From NCBI GenBank assembly GCA_964242595.1, contig CAXTBC010000007.1:1-64000 (forward strand): a stretch of DNA of 64,000 nucleotides, written 5' to 3'. Position 1 is the first letter of the stretch; each line of letters begins with the position of its first letter. The position numbers and the translations under genes were made by a program. Under the pieces are notes generated by a model. That model had not been told where the DNA came from. It saw nothing but the letters and a program-made list of their open reading frames with translations, and ran no database searches. The stretch is from BOG-908 sp964242595. GTDB lineage: Bacteria; Pseudomonadota; Alphaproteobacteria; Acetobacterales; Acetobacteraceae. This document shows, piece by piece, positions 1 to 8,737 of the stretch.

Positions 1-2
1 AC

Positions 3-2147
3 CGGGTGGCGCAGATCATCACCTTCGGCAAGCTGCAGGCGCGCGCCGCGGTGCGTGACGTGGGGCGGGTGCTGGGCATGCCCTACGGGCAGGTGAACCG
101 GGTGGCCGAGCTGATTCCCAACAACCCCGCCAAGCCGTGCACGCTGCGCGAGGCGGTGGACGGCGAGCGTAAGCTTCAGGAGATGCGCGACGGCGAGGAG
201 GCCATACGCCGCCTGCTGGAGATCGCGATGCAGGTGGAGGGGCTATACCGCCACGCAAGCACGCATGCGGCCGGCGTAGTGATCGGCGACCGCCCGCTAA
301 TCGAGTTGATACCGATGTATCGCGACCCGCGCGAAGGCACATTGGTGACACAGTACAACCTAAAATATGTCGAGCAGGCCGGCTTGGTTAAGTTCGATTT
401 CCTGGGCCTGACGACGCTGACGATCCTGCAGCGCGCCGTGGAGTATCTGCGCGAGATCGGCGTCAGCGTCGACCTCGACCGCCTGCCGCTCGACGACGCG
501 GCGACCTACGCCATGCTCTCGCGGGGGGACGCCGGCGGCGTGTTCCAGTTCGAGAGCGCCGGCATGCGCGACGTGCTGCGGCAGATGCGGCCCGACCGGC
601 TGGAAGACCTGATCGCCGCCGTGGCGCTGTACAGGCCGGGGCCGATGGCCAACATCCCCGACTATTGCAGGCGCAAGCACGGCGAGGCGTGGTCGCCGCC
701 GCACGAGGAGCTGCGCGAGATCCTGGGCGAGACCTACGGAATCATGGTGTACCAGGAGCAGGTGATGCAGATCGCCCAGAAGATGGGCGGCTACAGCTTG
801 GGCGCGGCCGACCTGCTGCGCCGCGCGATGGGCAAGAAGATACGCGCGGAGATGGACAGCCAGCGGCAGGTCTTCACCGACGGCGCCGTGGGACGCGGCA
901 TCCCGCAGGCCAAGGCCGTCGAGGTGTTCGACCTGATGGCGAAGTTTGCAGATTACGGATTCAACAAGTCTCACGCCGCGGCGTACGCGCTGGTGAGCTA
1001 CCAGACGGCGTGGATGAAGGCGAACCACCCGGTGGCGTTCCTGGCGGCCTGCATGTCTTTGGCGATGGGCAACACCGACAAGCTGGCGGCGCTGCGGCAG
1101 GAGGCCGAGCGGATGGGGTTGCGCGTGCTGCCGCCCTCGGTGAACGCGAGCGGGGCGGACTTCACGGTGGAGGCGCGGGCGGACGGCACGCTGGCGATCC
1201 GCTACGCGCTGGCGGCGGTCAAGAAGATCGGCTTCGCGGCGATGCAGGGCCTGGTGGCGGCGCGCGGCAGCCGGCCATTCAGGGACGTGTCGGACTTCGC
1301 CGCCCGCCTGGACGGACGGCAGGTGACCAAGATGCAGCTGGAGAACCTGGCGCGGGCCGGCGCCTTCGACACGATGGACGCCAACCGGGCTAGGCTGTTT
1401 GCCGGGGCCGAGACGATCCTGCGCAGCGCGCAGGCGCGTGCCGAGGAGGCGAGTAGCGGGCAGATCGGGCTGTTCGGCGGCGGCGAGCCGGAGCGCCTCC
1501 GCCTGCCGTCGGTGGACGACTGGCCGGACATGGAGCGGCTGGCCTACGAGGCCGAGGCTGTGGGCTTCCACCTAACGGCGCACCCGCTGGACGGCTTCGC
1601 CATTCTGCTCAGGCGCCTGGGCGTGGTGCCGAGCAGCGGCGTGCAGGCGCGCGCCGAGGCGGGTGGGGCGCGGGTGAAGCTGGCCGGCTGCGTGGCGGGC
1701 ATCAAGGAGCGCACCACCAAGAGCGGCAACCGCATGGCGTGGGTGACGCTGTCGGACGCGGTGGGCGCGTGCGAGATCACCCTTTTCAGCGAGGTGCTGG
1801 CGAGTGCGCGGCCGCTGCTGGTGGCAGGTGCTACGCTGCTGGTGACGGCCGATTTGCGCATCGAGGGCGAAGCGCTGCGGGTGACGGCGCAGGACGTTAC
1901 CACGCTGGAGCGCGCGTCGCTGGAGGCGGGCGCCGGGATGCGCATCTGGCTGAAGAAGACCGAGGCGGTGCCGCACATCCGCAGCCTGCTGGAGCGCGAG
2001 GGGCGCGGGCGCGGCACGGTGAGCCTGATGCCGATGCTGGACGGGCCGGAGGTGGAGGTGGCGCTGCCCGGGCGGTTCGCGGTGACGCCGCGGCTGCGCC
2101 AGGCGCTGAAGTCGATCCCCGGCGTGGAGCGGGTGGACGAGCTTTAA
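3..2147 (+). CDS. dnaE: DNA polymerase III alpha subunit, 3' portion (5' end outside window)
   Basis: This is the catalytic subunit of the replicative DNA polymerase, cut by the left window edge. The reading frame is open from the first base, so the GTG at 6 is an internal Val codon. The first visible residues (VAQIITFGKLQARAAVRDVG) belong to the palm/fingers region just after the catalytic aspartates, which therefore lie upstream of the window. The middle contains GIMVYQEQVMQIAQKMGGY and GYNKSHAAAYALVSYQTAWM-like fingers motifs. The C-terminal third holds an OB-fold (VKLAGCVAGIKERTTKSGN) followed by the usual C-terminal domain ending VERVDEL. About 714 residues are visible of a family that is usually near 1150. 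The family assignment is unambiguous; DnaE1 versus the error-prone DnaE2 is settled for DnaE1 by the OB and tau-binding tail style. Confidence 0.95.
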   Translation, partial: RVAQIITFGKLQARAAVRDVGRVLGMPYGQVNRVAELIPNNPAKPCTLREAVDGERKLQEMRDGEEAIRRLLEIAMQVEGLYRHASTHAAGVVIGDRPLIELIPMYRDPREGTLVTQYNLKYVEQAGLVKFDFLGLTTLTILQRAVEYLREIGVSVDLDRLPLDDAATYAMLSRGDAGGVFQFESAGMRDVLRQMRPDRLEDLIAAVALYRPGPMANIPDYCRRKHGEAWSPPHEELREILGETYGIMVYQEQVMQIAQKMGGYSLGAADLLRRAMGKKIRAEMDSQRQVFTDGAVGRGIPQAKAVEVFDLMAKFADYGFNKSHAAAYALVSYQTAWMKANHPVAFLAACMSLAMGNTDKLAALRQEAERMGLRVLPPSVNASGADFTVEARADGTLAIRYALAAVKKIGFAAMQGLVAARGSRPFRDVSDFAARLDGRQVTKMQLENLARAGAFDTMDANRARLFAGAETILRSAQARAEEASSGQIGLFGGGEPERLRLPSVDDWPDMERLAYEAEAVGFHLTAHPLDGFAILLRRLGVVPSSGVQARAEAGGARVKLAGCVAGIKERTTKSGNRMAWVTLSDAVGACEITLFSEVLASARPLLVAGATLLVTADLRIEGEALRVTAQDVTTLERASLEAGAGMRIWLKKTEAVPHIRSLLEREGRGRGTVSLMPMLDGPEVEVALPGRFAVTPRLRQALKSIPGVERVDEL

Positions 2148-2225
2148 AGCCCACTGCGATTTTTTTCCGTCCGAGCGCTTTCTTCCTGGGGCGAGGCCTG
2201 CTATCACGCCGCCTCGCCGAGGCGA

Positions 2226-2301
2226 GGGCACTTAGCTCAGTTGGTAGAGCGGCTGACTCTTAATCAGCTTGTCGTAGGTTCGATCCCTACAGTGCCCACC
2301 A
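2226..2301 (+). tRNA. tRNA-Lys (anticodon CUU)
   Basis: A complete cloverleaf is visible: acceptor GGGCACT pairs with AGTGCCC, D-arm GCTC...GAGC, anticodon stem GCTGA/TCAGC with loop CTCTTAA giving anticodon CUU, and T-arm GTAGG-TTCGATC-CCTAC. The 3' CCA is encoded. Length is 76 nt. It lies 79 bp downstream of dnaE. Confidence 0.97.
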
Positions 2302-2502
2302 TTTCTCCAAACGAAGACGATGGCTCAGCTAGGTGCATTCGTTCGGTTAGAGTACTAGGCGGCACTGAGGTGGCACCGACCTCGAGAAAGCTAAAATGCA
2401 CATTCCCAGACTGACGGGCGGCGTGCTGGAGCTGATAGTCGCGGTCACGCCAGGCCTTGGTTAGCCGCGCCTGACCCAACCGCGACTGATCAAAGCGCGG
2501 TC

Positions 2503-2818
2503 ATGGCTAAGATCGACGCAGACCATGACGGGATGATCAGTTTGGCTGAAGTTGCAACAGCTGCCGAGGCCAAGTTCAACGTACTCGACGCCGACAAGGA
2601 AGAGACGTTGGACACAAGTGGAGCTGACCGGCATCGTTGGTCCCGGCGCGCTTGCAGGCGCGGATAAGGATAAGGACCATACGTTGGACAAGGCTGAGTT
2701 CACGGCGTTAGTCGAGAAAATGTTTGCCGCAGCCGACGCTGACCGGGACGGCACGTCGGACCCGAAGGAGCTTTCGACCGAAAAAGGTCGGGCACTCGTC
2801 GGATTACTCGCCTACTGA
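2503..2818 (+). pseudogene. Broken EF-hand calcium-binding protein
   Basis: Two frames together give an EF-hand protein. The first (ATG at 2503) reads MAKIDADHDGMISLAEV and then NVLDADKEETLDTS. After a frameshift near 2620 the second reads ELTGIVGPGALAGADKDKD and DADRDGTSDPKELSTEKG, ending at TGA 2818. Four loops of the D-x-D-x-D-G type are recognisable, but two have lost the Gly (DADKEE, DKDKDH). Proteins of this kind normally begin with a signal peptide of 20-30 residues, and none is present here, so the 5' end also looks missing. GC content is lower than in neighbouring genes. I read it as a decayed periplasmic EF-hand protein; a sequencing indel could explain the frameshift but not the missing signal peptide. 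Confidence 0.7.
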
Positions 2819-3383
2819 ATGGGAAGCGGCGGCACTCGTCCGCTCACTATCTCGCCACCAGACGATGAAGCCCGCCTTACTCCCGCTACCCCGGCCGAGC
2901 TGAAGTGAACCTTAGCCCCTCTCTTAAGTTCAACGGCGAAATCACTTCAACGTCTCACGGGAAGATGGCCAAGATCACGACCACGCGGCCGATCGAGTGC
3001 CTGCGCAAGTCTGGCTTGTCGTGATGAAGGAGCCCACCGCCGTCAAGGCAGCAGGCGTGCGCCTACGCGGGAGAGTGCCCCAGGCTCCTTAGGCCGCGGC
3101 GCCCGTCGAGGGCGAGATGGAGAACCATGGCGCTCCTTCGCCTGCTCCTCCCTCCCCGAACCAGTCCCCTTTAAAGTAGTGGCCGCATTCGCGGACCAGC
3201 CGGATGAAGCCGCCGGCCGGCCGCCCTCCATGATCAATGCGGCGGGTCGGCAGCGTTCGGGCGTTCGGCGGGTTCCGGAAACCGACACTCTTGCAAGTGT
3301 AAGCTACGAAGACGTGACCAAGATTCGTTCGTCGTAACATCATATCTCGCATATCATGTTGGCCAGACACAAAAGGCTGCAAA
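2819..3383 (+). other. Non-coding stretch with no recognisable gene
   Basis: This is 565 bp between the EF-hand relic and the secreted protein at 3384. Short ORFs exist on both strands, but none resembles a known family or has a convincing ribosome binding site. It may contain further gene debris. The end close to 3384 has AT-richer DNA suitable for a promoter. Confidence 0.4.
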
Positions 3384-3911
3384 ATGCGCAATCTCCAGTC
3401 AGTCATCGCTTTTCTGGCCGTCACCGCACTGGCCGCCAACCAAGCCCAAGCCGCCAACCCCTTGACCTATCCTTTCGCAATCCGTGTCACCCAGCAGGAC
3501 AACGCCGGTATTTGCCCACTCAAGGGCCAAATCCTCACCATGTTCATCACGGTGGACCGCAGTATCCAGCCCAGCCTTCCGAAGGATCATACCGCTACCT
3601 ACCAGGGCAACACGGGCAATCCCAACACGTCGCCGATCCTCTCCTTCAGCTTCGGAGGCCGTGGCAACAATCCGATCCAGCCGTTTATCTCCGCGATTTA
3701 CGTCCAACGCGACAACAAGGGTGTCTACGGCTATACGTTCCTCGGAGAGGAGTCCTCCGAAGGCTTCATCCTGAATCTCACGACCACGCAACTAGGCATC
3801 GTCAACACCTATCGCCTGCCCGGCAGTATCGTCCCCGCCAGTTTCCAGACGAAAACGTTCGAGTTTTACACCAAGCAAGAGCCTTGCTACGGCACCGTCG
3901 TCGCACGCTGA
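3384..3911 (+). CDS. Small secreted protein of unknown function
   Basis: The 175-residue product starts with a clear Sec signal peptide (MRNLQSVIAFLAVTALAANQAQA, cleavage after AQA). The mature part of about 152 residues is rich in Thr, Asn, Gln and aromatic residues and looks like a compact beta-rich domain. It has two cysteines, one early (GICPLKG) and one near the C-terminus (EPCYGTV), that could form a disulfide in the periplasm. An AAAGG sequence sits about 9 nt before the ATG. Codon use is less GC-biased than in the neighbours, which suggests a recently acquired or fast-evolving gene. I do not recognise the family. It stands alone, with no operon partner. Confidence 0.65.
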   Translation: MRNLQSVIAFLAVTALAANQAQAANPLTYPFAIRVTQQDNAGICPLKGQILTMFITVDRSIQPSLPKDHTATYQGNTGNPNTSPILSFSFGGRGNNPIQPFISAIYVQRDNKGVYGYTFLGEESSEGFILNLTTTQLGIVNTYRLPGSIVPASFQTKTFEFYTKQEPCYGTVVAR

Positions 3912-4313
3912 AACGGATATTACGTCAACCTCGATGTTTCGGAGCGCCACGTTCATGCGGCGCTCCACCCTGTCAGCCTCCGGCGTCTGCCGATCCTTAA
4001 ACCCGGCAAATGTCGCTGGCGTAGATGCAGTCTTTCCCAGCTCCCGGCAAATTGCACACAGAATATCACGCTGAGCCTGACATGATTGTCAGGGATATGG
4101 GTCTAGAGCTTTGAGGCTCCGTCTTGCAATTCTTGCTGCGCACGACGGGTTGCGGCAGAGCTCCATGCTAACTTGCAAGCAGGCCCGGTCTTCGGCTCAA
4201 GCCAGCCTTGCTCATCCGCCTCACCATGCCGTGTCAAGATACAGCCGGCACCTCGTTTATGGTGCCGGCAGCCATGGGACGGTTTTGGCGGGATGAAAGC
4301 AGGACAATGGCGG
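3912..4313 (+). other. Intergenic stretch, mostly repeat debris
   Basis: This is 402 bp between the secreted protein and the alpha/beta hydrolase. Its only identifiable content is a decayed copy of the distal half of repeat family A at about 4095-4178. No RNA gene or other coding region is seen. Confidence 0.5.
4095..4178 (+). repeat. Repeat family A, degenerate distal half
   Basis: The stretch around GCTGCGCACGACGGG and GGCAGAGCTCCATGCTA matches the distal half of the copy at 50300 (GCTGCGCACGACGGG, then a GGCAAAGCC-type ending) with many substitutions. It is the most diverged copy in the window. Confidence 0.55.
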
Positions 4314-5237
4314 ATGCGGAGCATGGTGGGTTACGGGCTTGCCGTTTTGACGGTCATGGCGGCAGGCGCGCTCACGTGGCTCTACACCCCAGACAAGCAA
4401 CGTGGCCCGTTGGAAGCGCAGTATGCCGCGGCGCCCTCCGTCTTTGTGGAAGCCGATAGCGTCAGGCTGCACGTGCGCGACACAGGGCCACGCGACGCTC
4501 CGGCGTTGATCCTGCTGCACGGCTTCGGCGCGAGCCTGCAGACCTGGGATCAGTGGGCGCGGGACCTGGAGAGGGACCACCGTGTTATCCGTTACGACCT
4601 GCCGGGGTTTGGGCTGACGGGGGCGGACCCGTCCGGCGACTACACGGATGCGCGCGGGATCGAGGTGCTTCTTGCGCTGATGGACCAGTTGGGCGTGGGT
4701 CGCGCGAGCATCGTCGGCAACTCCATGGGCGGGCGCATCGCCTGGACGTTCGCGGCGCTTCACCCGGAGCGTGTGGACAAGCTCGTGCTGGTGTCACCCG
4801 ACGGTTTCGCGAGCCCGGGGCTCGCCTACGGCGTGGCGCCCGGCGTGCCGCTGATGATGCGGGCGCTGCCTTACGTGTTGCCGTCGTTCATGCTTCGGGC
4901 CTCGTTGTCGCCAGCCTACGCAAACCCTGACGTGATCACCGCCGCGCTGCTGACGCGCTACCGGGACATGATGCTGGCGCCCGGCGTGCGGGGCGCGATC
5001 GTCCGGCGTATGGGCCAGCAGGTTCTGGTGGACCCGGTGCCGCTGCTCAAGCGGATCGAAGCGCCAACGCTTCTGATGTGGGGCGAGAAGGACGGCATGA
5101 TCCCGTTTGCGAACTCGGCCGACTACCTGCAAGAGTTGCCGCATGCGACGCTCGCGGTCTTGCCGGGCGTCGGGCATCTGCCGCAGGAGGAAGCGCCGGC
5201 TAGCGTCGGCGTGCTGCGTAGCTTTCTGGACCATTGA
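4314..5237 (+). CDS. Alpha/beta hydrolase, membrane-anchored or exported
   Basis: A serine hydrolase of the alpha/beta fold with an N-terminal hydrophobic segment (about residues 5-23) that would act as a signal anchor. Using the ATG at 4314, the oxyanion-hole motif LLHGFG is at about 67-72. The nucleophile Ser137 lies in GNSMGG, the acid Asp260 in GEKDGMIP and the His288 in GVGHLPQEE, so the triad is complete. Length is 307 residues, normal for the family. I chose 4314 because AGGA lies 9 nt upstream; in-frame ATGs at 4293 and 4323 are alternatives. It resembles esterases and C-C bond hydrolases, but the substrate cannot be told from sequence. A family A repeat follows immediately. Confidence 0.85.
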   Translation: MRSMVGYGLAVLTVMAAGALTWLYTPDKQRGPLEAQYAAAPSVFVEADSVRLHVRDTGPRDAPALILLHGFGASLQTWDQWARDLERDHRVIRYDLPGFGLTGADPSGDYTDARGIEVLLALMDQLGVGRASIVGNSMGGRIAWTFAALHPERVDKLVLVSPDGFASPGLAYGVAPGVPLMMRALPYVLPSFMLRASLSPAYANPDVITAALLTRYRDMMLAPGVRGAIVRRMGQQVLVDPVPLLKRIEAPTLLMWGEKDGMIPFANSADYLQELPHATLAVLPGVGHLPQEEAPASVGVLRSFLDH

Positions 5238-5279
5238 GGCCTTGGCGTCGGGTTTGTATGGCTTGTAAGGCTGACTTGA

Positions 5280-5440
5280 GAAAGGCCAGGGGCTCTGCCC
5301 CTGGACCCCGCTAAGGACAAGTCCTTAAAACCTGACTGTAAGAGATCCCTGTTAGATGGGTCTGGAGCCCCGAGGCCCCGTCACGCGAATGCGTGCTACG
5401 CACGGTGGGGCTTGTGGCAGAGCCCCACGCTTGCCTGCCA
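5280..5440 (+). repeat. Repeat family A, full copy
   Basis: It begins with GGCCAGGGGCTCTGCCCCTGG, continues through CCCCGCTAAGGACAAGTCC and ends at the GGCAGAGCCCC motif. The first block is an internal palindrome (AGGGGC/GCCCCT), and the final block is its partial inverse complement, so the whole unit could fold into a long hairpin. It lies in the gap before fliL. Confidence 0.8.
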
Positions 5441-5486
5441 GAGCGCGGTAAGGGTTTATTAATACCGCTCGCGTATCGTCCAGTGC

Positions 5487-5990
5487 ATGGCAGATCACGG
5501 CGCAGCGCCTTCCGCGGACGGCGTCCCCAAGAAGAAAGGCGGCAAGAAGCTGCTGCTGGCAGTCCCCGTTCTGCTGATGGCGGCAGGGGCGGGCGGCTGG
5601 TTCAGCGGGGTGATCCCCAAAATGCTGGGCCATGATGGCGCGCCCAAGCCAGGCGCGGTGACGGACGCGAAGGCAGCCGCGGCCCCGCCGGTGTACGTGG
5701 ACGTACCGGAGATCGTCAGCAACCTTAACGTGCCCGGCAAGCGGCCGAGCTTCATGAAGCTGCACGCTAAGTTAGAAGTGGCCGCGGCCTCCGACCAGGC
5801 AGCGGTGACGGCGGCCATGCCGCGCATCCAGGACCTGTTCCAGACCTACCTGCGCGACATGCGGCCGGAGGAGCTGCGCGGCTCGGAAGGCAGCTACCGG
5901 CTGCGCGAGGAGCTGATCGGGCGGGCGGGGCTGGCGGCCGCCCCGGCGCGGGTGACCGACGTGCTGTTTGTCGAAATGATCATCGAATGA
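5487..5990 (+). CDS. fliL: Flagellar basal body-associated protein FliL
   Basis: FliL is an inner-membrane protein around the flagellar stator that supports torque and stator stability. The 167-residue product has a Lys-rich cytoplasmic start (KKKGGKK), one transmembrane helix at about residues 20-38, an Ala/Pro linker and a periplasmic SPFH-like domain with PEIVSNLNVPG. It ends VTDVLFVEMIIE, typical of FliL. Its stop overlaps the fliM start (ATGA), indicating translational coupling. It is the first gene of the operon running to about 12.4 kb. Confidence 0.92.
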   Translation: MADHGAAPSADGVPKKKGGKKLLLAVPVLLMAAGAGGWFSGVIPKMLGHDGAPKPGAVTDAKAAAAPPVYVDVPEIVSNLNVPGKRPSFMKLHAKLEVAAASDQAAVTAAMPRIQDLFQTYLRDMRPEELRGSEGSYRLREELIGRAGLAAAPARVTDVLFVEMIIE

Positions 5991-7036
5991 GCGACGACGC
6001 GCTGGCGGCGGCCTGGGGTGCCGAGCTTGAGAGCGATGGCGAGGCCGGCCTGTCGGCCGAACCCGCGCGCGTGCTCAACCAGGCCGAGATCGACAGCCTG
6101 CTGGGCTTTGACGACGGGCCCGGCGCCGGCGACACCGTCAGCGGCATGCAGCGAATCATCAGCTCCGGCCTGGTGTCCTACGAACGCCTGCCGATGCTGG
6201 AGATCGTGTTCGACCGGCTGGTGCGAATCATGTCGACCAGCCTGCGCAACTTCACCAGCGACAACGTGGAAGTCTCGATCGACAACATCGTCTCGTTGCG
6301 GTTCGGCGACTACCTCAACTCCATCCCGCTGCCGGCAATGCTGGCAGTGTTCAAGGCGGAGGAGTGGGACAATTACGGGCTGATGGTGATCGACAGCGCC
6401 ATGATCTACTCGATCGTGGACGTGCTGCTGGGCGGGCGGCGCGGCACGGCGGCGATGCGCATAGAGGGGCGGCCCTATACGACGATCGAGCGCACGCTGG
6501 TGGAGCGGCTGATCCATGTGGTGTTGGCCGACTTGTCGGCGAGTTTCGACCCGATCTGCCCGGTGACGTTCCGGTTCGAACGGCTGGAGGTGAACCCGCG
6601 GTTCGCAGCGATCTCGCGGCTGTCCAACGCGGCGGTGCTGGGGCGGCTGCGGGTAGACATGGAGGACCGCGGCGGGCGCATGGAGCTGCTGCTGCCCTAC
6701 GCCACGCTGGAGCCGGTGCGCGAGCTGCTGCTGCAGCAGTTCATGGGCGAGAAGTTCGGCCGCGACTCGATTTGGGAGACGCACCTGGCCGAGGAGCTGT
6801 GGAGCACCGAGGTGGTACTCGACGCGGTACTCGACGAACAGGTCATGCGGCTGTCCGACGTGGTGGCGTGGAAGCCCGGCGACAGGATCCTGCTCAACAC
6901 CTCGGCCGGGGCGCCGGTGCAGGTGCGCTGCGGCACGGTGCAGCTGTTCACCGCAGGGGTAGGACGGCGCAAGAACCACGTGGCGGTGCGGATCGATTCG
7001 GCGCTGGAGCGTACGCCGCTGGCTGCTCCCGAGTGA
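5987..7036 (+). CDS. fliM: Flagellar motor switch protein FliM
   Basis: FliM is the C-ring protein that binds phosphorylated CheY and sets the direction of rotation. The 349-residue product has an N-terminal CheY-binding segment with LNQAEIDSLLGF (residues 28-39). A CheC-like middle domain follows (about 55-245), then the C-terminal SpoA domain with DVVAWKPGDRILL, which pairs with FliN. It overlaps fliL by 4 nt and is followed after 44 nt by the DUF6468 gene. Confidence 0.95.
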   Translation: MSDDALAAAWGAELESDGEAGLSAEPARVLNQAEIDSLLGFDDGPGAGDTVSGMQRIISSGLVSYERLPMLEIVFDRLVRIMSTSLRNFTSDNVEVSIDNIVSLRFGDYLNSIPLPAMLAVFKAEEWDNYGLMVIDSAMIYSIVDVLLGGRRGTAAMRIEGRPYTTIERTLVERLIHVVLADLSASFDPICPVTFRFERLEVNPRFAAISRLSNAAVLGRLRVDMEDRGGRMELLLPYATLEPVRELLLQQFMGEKFGRDSIWETHLAEELWSTEVVLDAVLDEQVMRLSDVVAWKPGDRILLNTSAGAPVQVRCGTVQLFTAGVGRRKNHVAVRIDSALERTPLAAPE

Positions 7037-7080
7037 TGTTCTGGTCCGCATGCATCATTTGCTAACCTTGGAGGCGCAGC

Positions 7081-7620
7081 ATGGCTAACGCGCAATGGCT
7101 GCTGGAGGTGGCCCTGCTGCTGCTGCTGGCCGCGACGCTGTTCCACGCCATGCGGCTGGAGCGTGCGCTGGGCGTGCTGAAGCGGGATAGGGCTGTGTTG
7201 GAGGAGCTGGTGGAAGGATTCAACGACAGCACGCGGCAGGCCGAGTTGGGCATCGAGCGGCTGCGCAACGCGGCCGATGGCGCCGGCAGGCAGATGGTGC
7301 GGCAGACCGAGATGGCACAGCGGCTGCGCGACGATCTGAGTTTCCTGGCCGACAGGAGCGACAGGCTGGCCGAGCGGCTGGAGGCGGCTGTGCGTTCGGC
7401 GCGGATGTTCGGCGACGGTTTGGCGATGGTACCGCACACGCCTGCCGCCGTGCTGCCGGTGTCCGTGGCGCACGCCCCGACGACCCACGCTCCCATGATG
7501 CATACCCCCATGATACAGGCGCCAGCGACCGATCCGATACCGGAACTAGCTGCCGCCGGGCCGGTGTTGCGCAGCCAGGCCGAGCGCGATCTGATGCGCG
7601 CCTTGCGGGCGGGCCGCTAG
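7081..7620 (+). CDS. DUF6468 flagellar-locus protein
   Basis: The 179-residue protein has one N-terminal membrane helix (about residues 6-22, rich in Leu) followed by a long heptad-patterned helical stretch (about 25-115) likely to form a coiled coil. A Pro/Thr-rich segment follows, then a short conserved C-terminal helix (SQAERDLMRALRAGR). This matches DUF6468, a family found next to fliM and motE in alphaproteobacterial flagellar operons. A good SD (TTGGAGG) lies upstream, and the next gene begins directly after the stop. The function is not established; a motor-associated scaffold is an inference from context. Confidence 0.75.
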   Translation: MANAQWLLEVALLLLLAATLFHAMRLERALGVLKRDRAVLEELVEGFNDSTRQAELGIERLRNAADGAGRQMVRQTEMAQRLRDDLSFLADRSDRLAERLEAAVRSARMFGDGLAMVPHTPAAVLPVSVAHAPTTHAPMMHTPMIQAPATDPIPELAAAGPVLRSQAERDLMRALRAGR

Positions 7621-7621
7621 G

Positions 7622-8344
7622 ATGCGCCTGCCACGCCCGCGGCTGCTGCCGGCGACCATCGCTGCGATGAGCGGGCTGCTGCTGTTGAAATCGGTTCTGC
7701 TGGTGCAGGCTGCCGCCGAGGAGCCCCAGGCGGCCAAGGCAGCACAGCCAGCCCCGGCGGACGCCCCCGCGGCGCGCCCTGCGGACATGGCGGAACCGGT
7801 CCCGGTTGCGTCCGCGGCCAAGCCGGCTGCGGCTCCGCCGGCCCCGGCTGCGCGCCCGGTGGAGGCGGCACCGATGAGCGAGGGTGAGCGCGCGGTGCTG
7901 CTGGCGCTGCGCGCGCGGCGCGAAGCGCTGGATGCGCAGGCGCGCGCGCTGGACCAGCGCGCAGCCGAGCTGGAAGCGGCCGACCACAGGCTGGAGGATC
8001 GGGTGCGCCAGCTCTCCGCCCTGCAGGCGCGGCTGGAGGGTCTCGAGTCGGATCGGCAGGCGCATCGGGCGGAGAACTGGGCCGGCCTGGTGAAGACCTA
8101 CGAGGCGATGAAGCCGCGCGAGGCGGCCGCGATCTTCGACGCGCTGGACATGCAGGTGCTGCTGCAGGTGCTCGACCGCATGCAGGAGCGCCGGGCGGCG
8201 CCGGTGCTTGCGGCCATGCAGCCGGACCGGGCGCGGCTGGTCACCCAGCTTCTGGCCGAGATGCGCACGCGCACCACCACGCCGGCGGAGCCCACCGTCC
8301 CGTCCGGGCCGGCGGCGCCGGCCGTTCCGTCACCTAAAGGATAA
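7622..8344 (+). CDS. motE: MotE-like flagellar protein (MgtE-N-like domain)
   Basis: The 240-residue product has an N-terminal hydrophobic segment (about residues 9-30), an Ala/Pro-rich linker, a coiled coil (about 90-145) and then a helical domain containing YEAMKPREAAAIFDALD and MQPDRARLVTQLLAEM. That helical repeat is the MgtE-N-like fold shared with MotE and with FliG middle domains. In rhizobia MotE is a periplasmic chaperone for the motor protein MotC. Here it sits between DUF6468 and cheY. The exact partner in this organism is unknown; the large exported protein three genes downstream is a candidate by position only. Confidence 0.8.
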   Translation: MRLPRPRLLPATIAAMSGLLLLKSVLLVQAAAEEPQAAKAAQPAPADAPAARPADMAEPVPVASAAKPAAAPPAPAARPVEAAPMSEGERAVLLALRARREALDAQARALDQRAAELEAADHRLEDRVRQLSALQARLEGLESDRQAHRAENWAGLVKTYEAMKPREAAAIFDALDMQVLLQVLDRMQERRAAPVLAAMQPDRARLVTQLLAEMRTRTTTPAEPTVPSGPAAPAVPSPKG

Positions 8345-8350
8345 GGCTCC

Positions 8351-8737
8351 ATGGCAATCGACAAATCGATGAACGTGCTCATCGTCGACGACTACAAGAC
8401 GATGCTGCGGATCATCCGCAACCTGCTCAAGCAGATCGAGTTCAACAACGTCGACGAGGCGTCCGACGGCGCCGAGGCGCTGAGCAAGCTGCGCGGCGGG
8501 CATTACGGCTTGGTGATCAGCGACTGGAACATGGCGCCGATGACCGGGCTGGAGCTGCTGACTGAGGTGCGCCAGGACGTGCGGCTGAAGGCGACGCCGT
8601 TCATCATGATCACCGCCGAGAGCAAGACGGAGAACGTGGTGGCCGCCAAGCAGGCCGGCGTGTCGAACTACATCGTCAAGCCGTTCAACGCAGAGACGTT
8701 GCGTGAGAAGATCGAGAAGGTGCTGTCGCATGCCTGA
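8351..8737 (+). CDS. cheY: Chemotaxis response regulator CheY
   Basis: A single-domain receiver of 128 residues. Residues after the start give NVLIVDDYKTM (acidic pair), SDWNMAPMTG with the phospho-acceptor Asp, the switch Thr in MITAESK, and the conserved Lys in YIVKPFNAETL. When phosphorylated it binds FliM to change rotation. An SD-like AAGGATAAGG lies before the ATG. Its last codons overlap cheZ by 8 nt, so kinase target and phosphatase are co-translated. Confidence 0.95.
   Translation: MAIDKSMNVLIVDDYKTMLRIIRNLLKQIEFNNVDEASDGAEALSKLRGGHYGLVISDWNMAPMTGLELLTEVRQDVRLKATPFIMITAESKTENVVAAKQAGVSNYIVKPFNAETLREKIEKVLSHA

Noticed and set aside
360..2231. Long minus-strand ORFs opposite dnaE (for example 403 and 219 residues).
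   Set aside because: They are antisense frames of a GC-rich gene; their Arg/His/Pro-rich composition and lack of family resemblance are typical of shadow ORFs.
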